A stretch of DNA of 64,000 nucleotides from Pachyseris speciosa (taxonomy: Eukaryota; Cnidaria; Anthozoa; Scleractinia; Pachyseridae): positions 5,001 to 69,000 of the forward strand of contig JAEMWC010001372.1 of the NCBI GenBank assembly GCA_016490735.1. The letters run 5' to 3'. Both the position numbers and the translations under genes were made by a program. Below the pieces are notes generated by a model. It saw only the letters and a program-made list of their open reading frames with translations. It was not told the origin of the DNA and searched no databases. Of the stretch, positions 14,098 to 25,613 are shown in pieces; position 1 is the stretch's first letter; every line of letters starts with the position of its first letter.

Positions 14098-16261
14098 TAC
14101 GGCTTATGATCGTTTCCATGCAGGTCCGTTTTGCAAACTCCTCTCCAAGAAAGAACCAATCATAACGCTCGGATTTACCCCCAGACTACTTTGCTTACCT
14201 GGCATAGCAATTTGGGCGAGTTTTGACATGTAAATAATGCAATCGGTGAAATATTTTGCCAGCAGGACCACGTGGCTCGACACTTATAAAAAATGTGTGA
14301 AATGGAAATTGGCAGTCTTCCATGGCGCTGTTAGGCGAGAGTATCCCAGAATTCCTTTGGGTCACAAACGTGACCATTACAGATAGTGAGAGCAACTGAA
14401 ATCAAACAGCGTTATCGGGGTCGGGCTAAAGGAGTGTTCAGGTAAATGTGGAACAGATTGCAAGAAGTGGAGTCAAAGTGTGCTGCCAATGGAAACTCTT
14501 AACTTCAAGAGGAATTTTTGCTGGGATCTGTCAACAAGATTATCGGCGTTTATGACCTCACGATTGACAGCCTCAACGGGAAGTTTCGATTGAAAACGGA
14601 AGTTACGAAAGTGGATCGTGGAACTTTGTTATCACTTGACAACCCAAGATATGCCGAAGTGATCGCGAAATACCCTCACCTTACGGGAATACACATGACT
14701 GACCGAGATGAGAAACCTCAACTGCCATTTCACATTAGACTACGCACTGTGACAAAACCAAGGATTGGACGTCCTGGAGAACCTGTAGCGGAACTGACAC
14801 AGTTTTGCTGGACAATCATGTCGCCAGGGAAAGAGATTGACGTCTCAAGCATGCTTTTGAAACACACAGCAACCGCTGACTACGAAGAACTTTGCAAACT
14901 GGACGTACTGGGATTACAAGGCAAAAGAGAACAAGCAGATGTGTACGACGAGTTCAAGGAGCAGTTACATCGAAGCGTGGAGGGCTGGTACGAGACTGGA
15001 CTACCATGGAAGGGGAACCACCCTTCACTGCCTAACAACAAGGCGAGAAGCTTAAAGCGGCTGGACAGCAGTGTTCGGAAACTCGAGAGGCAACGACTTT
15101 TCGAACAGTACGATACTATTATTAAAGAACAACTTGCTCAGAGAATCGTGGAGCCAGCAGGGTAGCACGTTGTGGGACGAGAATTTTACATACCACATAA
15201 ACCAGTGATGTATCGACTATGATGCTTCAGCTCGGGCGCATGATAAAACACTCTCACTCGATGACTGTCTTCATGCGGGTCCGCCTCTTCAAAATTAAGT
15301 ATGGGCTGTGCTGGTGCGGGCAAGATTTCACCCGGTTCTTACGACAGGCGATATGAAGCAAGCTTCACAAGTTAGGACCAGCGAGCAGGACCGTGATGCC
15401 ATGCGATTACACTGGATTGCTGATCTTGAGACGAGAAGGCTGGAAACTTTGAGATTAACGAGAGCATTGTTCGGAGTTTCCTCATCGCTCTTCCTGCTAG
15501 GGAAGTGATTAAGCAACACCTAGAGAACTGCCGCACAACTTAAAAGAGACCTCTTCCGAGATTCGCTCAGGGTGAATTTACACTTCACAAATGGCATTCA
15601 AACGCCCCTGAGTTAGACGCAGTCAGTACAAAACAGAGCAGCGAGACGCAAGATACCTATGCCAAACAGCAATTGGGCATTTCCCAAAGAGGGAAGGGAG
15701 CGCTCCTCGGAGTTTCCTGGGACATGGAGAAGGACACCCTTGAAGTCAAGTTCCCCCCTGACCGGGCTGTCTACCAAGAGAAGCATATTGGGAAAATTGT
15801 CCAGAGTTTACGACCCCCTGGGCTTGGCCTCACCCACGATTTTGAGCGGGAAATTACTCTACCACGAGGCCTGTGAACTGAAAATACCATGCGACACACA
15901 ACTGACAGATGAATTAATCAAAGAGCTATCAAGATGGGAGGAGGGGTTACCTACAGGCATAACCGTGCCCAGGCACCTCACGGCGCATAGAGAGAACATC
16001 ACCAAAATCGACTTGCACTGTTTCGGTGACGCGAGTGGTAGAGGGGTTTCAGCTGCCTTGTATGCTATGGTCACCCAACCATCAGGGGTCAGTGTGGGGC
16101 TCGTGACTGCAAAAGCAAGATTGGACAAGCAAGGCCTGACCATTCCCCGTCTTGAGCTGGTTTCGGGAAACATGGCGACAAACCTGATCACTAACACGAG
16201 AGATGCGCATGAAGGTTCTCCAGTCCGAGAACCTTACTGTTGGTTGGATAGCACAGTGACC

Positions 16262-16303
<42 letters not shown>

Positions 16304-19300
16304 TATTACGTGAATAGCGTCACGTGACAACCCAAGAGAACCCCGCGAACCTCGGAAGTCGCGGTGGAAGTGTACGAGGAAATGAGCTGTGGTGGAAGGG
16401 ACCCAAGTTGTTGGCAGACAGAGTCAACTGGCCAAGCGATATCGCTACAGGTAGTACTCCCTAAAGTCAAGCAGAAGCCAAAGTGACCAAAGAGGTGTTT
16501 GCCGGAGCTCGTGTTGTAACAGATGAGTTTGAAGTACTGCTGGAGAAATTCGCTTTGTGGAAAAACACTGAGAGTTTGTGCCTGGATCTCACGCTTCGTG
16601 TACAATAGCCGTAAACGCAAGGAAGAGAGAACCATGGGACCGGTCACGACTGAGGAGATTGAGCAACAAAAGTACTTCTGGACCGTGCGTGCACAGAGTA
16701 GCAGAAAGAGAGCAGAGAAGTTCGATGACGACAGACTTCAACTGAACCTGCAGGAAAGACGTGATGGGCTCCTGAAGTGCCGAGGAAGAATCCAGGGAGA
16801 TTACCCTATTTACCTTCCCGATTCACACCCCTATACTGAGAAACTGGTGATGCTGTCACACTTGGTCGCGCTTCATGGGGGAGCGATGACTAAAGTGCGC
16901 GAACATCATTGGGTGCCAAGGCTGAGACGACTGGTGAAAAAGGTTATAAAGAGCTGTTTTGGCAGCAAACGATTCCAGACAACGGCGCTGACAAACCCTC
17001 CTCCAGGAAGTTTACCAAGAGATCGAACCGAATGGACAGCAGCATTCCAAATAGTGGGTGTCGATTTCGCGGGACCTTTGAGATATCGGAAGGGAAAGAA
17101 GAGCGAAAGCAAAGCCTACATTGCGCTCTACGCGTGCAGTCCAACCCGTGGGATTTACCTGGAATTTCTACCGAGCTTGGAGACCGAAGAATTTATGAGC
17201 AGTTTAAGGAGGTTCAAAGCACGCCGCGGACACCCATGTACCTTCTTTTCAGACAATGGAAGAACTGCTGCAAACTGCTGAAGACCATTAGGGTGACGAG
17301 AGGCTACAAGATTACCTAGCGCACCTTGGGATCAGGTGGAAGTTCAACTTGAGCAGAGCGCCCTGGTGGGGAGGGCAGTTTGAACGATTAATCGACCTGG
17401 TCGAACGAGCACTAAACAAAGTAATTGGCTGCAGGATATTGCCATGGGCTGAACTACAAGATGTCTTACTTGACGTTGACGTGGCACTTAACAATCGCCC
17501 ACTGAGCTACGTAGAGGACGACCCTCAATTACCAGTGCTGACTCCATATCCACTGCTATTTGGACAACCAAACCTACTACCGGAGTTGGAACATCATCAT
17601 TTGGAGACCCCAGATTTGAGACAGCGTGCGAGGTACCTCAAGTGATGTAAAGATGTGATTTGGAAGCGATGGACGGATGAATACTTGAAGGCACTTCGCG
17701 AGCAACATCGCCTCATACACTCACAAAACCCTTCTACCATAGCGATTGGTGATGTAGTGCTGATCAAAGAGGACGAGATGAACCGAGGAAAATGGAAGAT
17801 GGAGATCGTTGACGAACTCATCACTGGATGCGAGGCAGTGGTGAGAGCTGCTAAACTGCGAGCTGGAAAGTCACACCTCGAACGAGCGTTACAACAGTTG
17901 TATCCCCTCGAGTTGACATGTGATCGGCAGACAGGGAGACCTGGGAACGAGTTGAATCCTGATGCCACAGAATTCGCTCCACAACGGCAGACACGCCGTG
18001 CTGCGCTAGATGCTAGAGACCGCCTTGCAGCAATTGCTGCTGATGAACATGGCACTTGAACACTATGGCATTTGAAGGTTAATATGATTTGCGAACCGTT
18101 TCGCAATAACTGAGAACTTTAATTAATCGCGAATTCGTTTTGTTACGATGTAGGAGATTAGGCTATTTCTGGAACGTACATTTGCTCTCTTCGAGACAAA
18201 TGGGGGGAGAATGTTAGAAATATTTAGAGCGTGACTATCATTATAAGTGCGTGGCAATTGTTTAGGGTTACATTTGATATTCAAGATGATCTTAGCAGTG
18301 ACGTCAATCGTATCACCTTAGCAACCTTATGGGAAGTGTGCTTTAGGAGTTTCCTTTAGCTTTTGTAATCAGTGAACGAGACATACTCGAGACATAGGGA
18401 GTGATTTAGCTGTGAACATTAAAAAATATTTACAAGGGAACGAGAGTGACTAGTGTTGATATCCGCGTTTCCAACAAAAGCAATCCAAAGCCGTTTCCTT
18501 GATGGTCCGTATGTTGTCGCGAATGTTGCGTTTGACAACTAGCATTTAATATTAGATGCCAAAAGGTAAGCCTCCAGTTCTGAGATTACCGGAAATTTTT
18601 TTTTTTTTAATATAAATCTTTTAAATCTTTAGCGGAAATTTTTTTTTAAAAAGTCAAATCTTTTAAATCTTTAGGCAGCGCTAGCTAAAGACTAACGCCA
18701 GATTTGTGAAGCGAACGAAAAATAGTACTTAATCTCATCGATTTAATATATCTTTGAAGGAGAGTATGAGGTCATCATTATTGCTGTTCTGCAAAAAATT
18801 TCTCCCAAGAACGATCACACATAAAGCGTGTTTCTCATTTGAGCTGCTGTGAGCTTGTCTTCGGCTTCGTCGCTCCTCAGAAAACAACAGAAACGCCGAA
18901 CTGCCAATTCGCTTGGAAAACTAAAGTGACTAACCCCTAACCGAATTTCCACACAAGGAAAACTTCTCACTGGTGTTAATTCCGCTGTTCCTATATCAAT
19001 ACAATGAAGATACACCAGTCCTGAAGCATGGAAAGGTCTCTCTGACCGGGCAGTAAATCGTACCACACTCATGAAAATCATTTCTGAATGTTAGGTCACG
19101 TGAGCAAGGACCATTGATAATATGGTTGGAAGCAAAAAATCTTGGGTAGCCCTTTTAGCCGCCTATCCAGTACTAGAGTAAATTAACAACTAAATCAACT
19201 TACCAGCACATGTTCTCCCATCGCCATTATAGCTAGCGTTGCATGTACAATTGTAGGATCCTTGAGTATTAGTGCACACAGCATTTATACTGCAATTGTG

Positions 19301-22300
19301 TGAGTTGGTGGAACATTCATCCATGTCTAAGGAATTATAGAGCATAAGGATACCTCACAATGTGATCTGAAAAGCTGAAGCCACTCTAAGGGCACTAAGG
19401 CCACGTGGTAGCGGGCAAATAACCGAAAGCAAAGATTGAGCCCAAGTATTAGTAGCCATGGACAACTGTCTCTGCCTTGTTAGGCCTCATCAGCATGGCA
19501 TAGCTAATGCTCAGGCTCAAGTACCCACATATCAATAAAACAAGCAGGGAAAAAGTAAAGCTTGTGGGATGTGACTGGAGGGACAAGGATACCTCACAAA
19601 TTAATATGATCTGGTAAGCTGAAGCAACTCTAAGGGCACTAACGCCAAATGCTAGTAGGCATTACCCCTTAAATCTACCGAAGCAAAGATTGAGCCCAAG
19701 CATTAGCAGCCTTGAGCCTGGGCATTAGCTATACCATGCTGATGAGGCCTAACAAGGCCGAAACAGCTGTCCATGGCTGTTAATGCTTGGGATCAATCTT
19801 TGCTTTGGTAGATTTAAGGGGTAATGCCCGTTACCATGTGGCCTTAGTGCCTTTAGAGTGGCTTCAGGTTACCAGATCACATTAATTTGTACGGTAGCCT
19901 TGTCATTACAGCCACATCCTACAAGCTTTACTTTTTCACTGCTTGTAGAGCATGAGGGCCTGAAAGCACTCGCGGGCATACACGTTTGACAACATTTGGT
20001 GGATTACATCATTAATGCCTCAATTATTACAAACACACGTGCGACCTCCTCTCTTTTTAAGGCTAACAATGTTTCTAGCAATATACACAGCAAAGAAGGT
20101 ATCTTATCATTGGTCCGCGTCACACGTGCGACGGAGTTTGTCGTTTTAAGTGAACAAAAACTTGCAAACAAAGTGCGATCTATTTGTATTGACTGGTAGA
20201 TAACAAGATAACAATATATTTAAAGAGGGTGGTACCAAAAAGCTAACACGAAGTTAATTAGGGTGGCCCTCGTTATTTTAATTTACAACAATTAATAAAT
20301 TAAAAACACTGAAATATGGTAATATAACAAAAGAGAATGAGAAAACTGAACTTAAAGTTTTTTAAAACTTATCGAGGCTATACCCTCTAACGTCTACGGA
20401 CAAGGAGTTCCAAGCATATACTCCACAGTATCGAAAGAATCTTTGTCCTGTCTTCGAAAATAGCTTAGGTATGGAGAGGTATTAATATTTTCTAATAATG
20501 GAGAAAACTTCAACAAGGCCGCCGTCCTACCCTTGGGCAAGACCACCCGGGAAAAACCACACATCGGGTGGACCTTGCGACTCCAGACAACAATATTTGT
20601 TTCTGGTGGGCCATTAATTTATTGTTCCAACGAAATATTTGGTGACTGACACATATTTTCACTGAAAATACGTGCAGTCGAATGTTTGAGAAAAGCACCG
20701 AGAACAAACGCGTTAAGCTTTACGCCACCAAATTTTATTTACTGTTTGACGAAAAATGTACTGAGGAAAATGAATTGTTTTATAGTATTCTTTTAATTTC
20801 GTGAATCTGCTGTGCATGTTGTCATCGTAGGTTATGCCACCGTCCTGCATACTGTTGTGAAAGAAAAAGCTATTCACTCCAGTACCCAGAATTTGGGGTT
20901 TTAACGTTATTGCTTTGCAAAAGACCAATGGTAAATGTACTAGAATGCCAGCAACACGTGCAAAGCTGTTGTACTAGTATTAATACCTTTTGTTATTCTT
21001 TAAGATGTCTCTGAAAACTTCTTGAGATAATTTATTTTCAAAAAAAGTCAGGACATTTTAAAATTAGCCCGCAAGCGCGATCCTACCCTGACTTAGTATA
21101 CTGGAGAAAACGAAAACAAAAAAAAAACAAACAATGAACATCACTGGTGGTTTATCACATGATAAGAAGGGGTGAAATATTGTCCTCGGAAATTTCGCAA
21201 TTACTGTCTAATGAAGCCTTGCATGGTTTAAAGTGCAACCGACGGCTAGAAAACTCTTTTTCAGGAAAACCTTAAGTATGGTTCCTTATTCATCAAAAAA
21301 ACCGCCTTACGTAGCTATTTTGTTGGAGTATTTTTACGTTAAACTTTGCATTTCGCCGCTGTTGAGACCTTCCGCCATGAACGCTTCGATTTTGGTCACG
21401 TGGTGTGATACGTCACACGTGTGTAAGCTCGCGTACAAAACACCCATGGCTGCCTCTAGCTCTAGTAGCGACATCTCAGCTTCTGGTTCAGATATTTACG
21501 ATTTCGAGCGGGCTGTAGAAGGTGAAGTCCACGGAGAAGGAAATGAACCCTTTATGGGTATACAACCGTGGCGTTTCGAGCCTCCAGGGCGAAATGAAGA
21601 GGCTGTTGAGACAGAGGAAAGGATCGAACCTTTTCGCCGCCGCTGCGATCTCGACAGTGAAGAATGGTGAGTGTCTAGGAATCCCGAATATCCTCTTTTC
21701 GGCAATATCAGCCGCTAATGTGTGAAAATCATGACTTTGAAAGTAGTTTTAAATGACGATGTTAAAAGCTTAATTAAATTTACTGTTGTTCGACGATAAA
21801 GAGTGTTCAATTTTGTTGTTTTGATCACGAAATCACTTAGCTTAAAGGGCAACAGACGGCCAGAAAACTCTTTTTCAGGAAAACCTTAAGTATGGTTCCT
21901 TATTCATGTTAGAAGCAAAAAAAACGCGCCTTACGTAGCTATCTTGTTAGAGTATTTTACGTTAAACTTCGCATTTCCCTGCTATTGAGGCCATCCGCCA
22001 TGAACGCTTCGAGTAAGTTAAGCTTAAGCTGAAATGCAATTGAGAAATTTGTATGTTCTGTGTTTTGAGAACTCTTGAACACTACAGTTTGGGAAGTGCA
22101 ACAAGTGAAAGGCTTCTTTTGAGTTATTAGAAGTCCCTTTTTATCAGTATTAACAACATCTGGAAGTTCGTTCGAGGTACATTTTGTTACAGCTGTACTG
22201 CAGCTATACAAAAATCGTGTTGTAAGGTTATCTGTTTGTGTGATAAAACGTGATGCAATCCTTCAATGAATGTATTGATTGTTTTGCAATGTGCGTGTTA

Positions 22301-25300
22301 AAGGACAATTTGTGCTTTGAATTGTGTTGTTTTCATGGTGTATAATCGTATCTTTTTTTTGTTTATTGGGGAGTGCATGTGGTTTGTGTTGGGTTTGTGA
22401 CCTTCATTTTTCCTGCCAAATCTGCTTACTACACTATCTGTTTACAGGAAAGGTTCCCAGTCTGTGATATATAAACTAGGAGTTATTCCTTTTTTTTGTC
22501 AGATTATTAGGATTGATTTCTATTTGCACTTGAAATGGTAAGCTTGAAGCTTACCATTTCATCTTGACCAAGATAAATGATTAACATAACATTTTAGGAA
22601 GTTGTTATGATTATTTACAAGGTGTCTGCGTGGAAACTGCCAGCGGATGGAGCGAGAAGAAGAAAATATCTGTTGCGAGGAGGTTGATGTAGTTTTGCGC
22701 AAAAATTTAGAGGCTGTGGAAATTGAGCACCTAACAGAGCCTCCACAATGTATTGTACTGCACCCAGGTTTCCAAGCAGTTTGCCTGAATTACTGGGTTT
22801 TACAGGCTGCCTGGCTGCAATATCGGCAGCAGTATGGTACCACAGCATATGAGGGAGCAGAACATAAGAAGAGTAGGCACATAGCCTACAGGCAATTGGT
22901 TAGGTGGTGCTGGGGATCATTGGGAAACGAAATTAGAGTTCCTTTACCTTCTTGTGCTGTGAACTGCATCAGGGCACATTTTCAAGACCCCGGGAGACTA
23001 GAAGACGATATGATCTTCACAGGTTTTCATTACGCAGATGAATAGGTTTGATCCATGTCATTATTATTTTTTTTTTTACAAAAAAGCAATTCAATTGAAA
23101 TTCCATGGCTTGAGGACAGCATGCTCTTTTTGCAGATGACGGTAATTCACTGTAGATACAGTGTAGGTGCAAGTGAATGCAACAGCAATGACTCGAAGTG
23201 CATGAATTCTGCCTTATGTCCAAGGACTTGCTTGCAAGCAATCAAATTAAGTGACTTGGAGCAAGTTTACCAGATACTTAAGCACTGAACAAATTTATTA
23301 TGTTTGTATCAATTTACTTAGAAGAAATGCCCTCTTGTTTTTAGGTCCTTCATTAATGTTGAAAGGAGTTCAGTTTGGTGTCACGTTTTTAACATTTTGA
23401 AATTTGACAGTAGAATTTCATCTTAGACAAGTTATGTGTTACAACAAAAATTGACCCTATTGGTTCCCAATGGACCTACATCTATCCATCTTTCAAGTTG
23501 GTGGGCAATCAATCAAGCAATCAGTCAGCCAGTGACACAAATAGTACACCAGTCAATATAACAGTAACAAGGAAGTATGGTGTGTATCTATTGTATTCTT
23601 CTTGCAATCAGTAATGTACACAATTTATTCAGTCCAGCGGCTGTCTAGTTCACTAGACTGGAGAGGTTGTATCTACTGACAAAGGCTTCTACTGCTTCAT
23701 CTCTGTCAACACTCTGTGCAGAAGCAGCAAGGGGTGGAGGGGTGTCAACTTGTAGGCTGGACATGTATTCCCTCAGTGCCCTTGGGTTCTGTTCATAAGA
23801 AGCAAACACTCCTTTGACTGTGTTGGAGCAGTACCCTACAAAAGATACATGTAGGTTTAGTTATGTGCCAATAGATGACCCTTTTTTCCTATAGTTCCAT
23901 GATAAATGAATCCAGACTGGTAGGGTAATTAAATCATGGTCATTGTAGGGCCTCTGGAATTCTCTTCAAAGTACTCACCATAAGTTGCTTTTGTTTTGAT
24001 TTCTCTTACTGTATGGCCTCCTTGTTTAGCCTTGGGAAATCGAATGGCATAGCATGGGCGTCCATCAACAGTCACTTCTTGCATCCTATCTGCATTTTCA
24101 TTATAGTGTAAGGCGGAAAGGCACAATCTATTCATGATAAAGAACACTTTATCACTATGACGTTTTTCAAGCAACCAAAGGTAATCTACATTATTTGATC
24201 CAATGGGTAGCACTAAATTATCACCTTGTGTACATTCCCCAGTATGAAAATGCAGTATGCTTGGGAACAAACTGGATGTCCAAGCTGTGCTTTGCTTCAA
24301 GGGTTGAGGTCTGGTACTTGGGTGACAATTTTGATATGTCCTTGAGCAACTGATTCTTTAATAGCAACTCCTCCAGTTTCACAGCAGCATTTGAGCCTGC
24401 AGAAATAAGGCATGCTGGCCATTATTGATTGATTTGTGACTGAATTATTAATTTGTTTGTTTATTTTATGGGAAGCTTTTTAACTTACCAGGCTGAAGCC
24501 AAAGTCGATTTCTAGCCTCCCCCTCTAGATCCCCATGCCCACACTCAGGGTATCTGTCACTGTTTGGATTGGTGTGGATATTTTGAATGTGGAGAGGCAT
24601 AATTTTCCACTTCTCTTGCATCACACCCCCATCTCCATCCGATGTTGAAGCTGCAGTCCAGTACATTTGGTTGGAGATGGACTGCCGCCAAGGACCAACA
24701 TCTTCACAGTCCTTCTTTTTTGCAAGTTTATCAATCTTCTTACATAGGCCTGTGTAATAATGAAGAAAAGTGGAAAAAAAACGAGTGACAAAGAAACATA
24801 TCCAGTACTGTGCACGTGTGACATGTGTGACTTGATTACCAGGTATGTTCTAATTGGTGTCAGCTAGTTTATATTACGTTTTTATATTACGTGCCAGATA
24901 TCGAAAAAGGGCAAGTCTCCGGTAAACTTCTTTTAATCCAGGCCGTGTTTTGCTTGTGCCGGTCAGTGATGATTTGGGCAATATGCAGGCCAGCATTTGA
25001 AATCCCTCCAACTGCCCGCACCAACCCCTCGTGTTCCATCCTGGCGCTATTTCTTACTTCATTGCTCTGAGAAGCAATCAAAATATCTTATTTCCTTATT
25101 ATTTCAATATACTGTGAAGTTACAAAATTTGCCGTTTCAAAGGAAATAAGAGTTCACCAAGACCCATTCAAGAGTAACAGGCTGTACCAACCTGGACTAG
25201 TTGAAAGTCAACAACTCTGTTTATTTGCTGTTCAATAAGCGTGAAAGAGCCAAATTTGGCACAATAGCCAGGGGAGTCGTTACCCGCAAGTCGTTACCCG

Positions 25301-25573
25301 CAAGGCTGTTTAAGAGTTCCTGTTGATTTGCCTTCCACTGCTGTATAATTACAGGATTGACATATGAGCTAGTGTGACTATAGAAGGTACGCTCTGAGAT
25401 GCTGGCCACATTCATGATTTTTAGCATTCTTAAAGCCTTGGCTGCTCCTGATCCTGCAAATGAAGAATCGAACATCATGGCCAGCACAACTCGTTTCAGG
25501 GGAAATTACAATTTCCTCTACCCTTCAGCTTGTTTATTTATTTTACCTACTTATTTATTGACCGTCTATTAAT

Positions 25574-25613
<40 letters not shown>

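Noticed and set aside
14440..18476. Endogenous retrovirus
   Set aside because: The pol order and motifs are those of BEL/Pao retrotransposons; no envelope-like frame is present.
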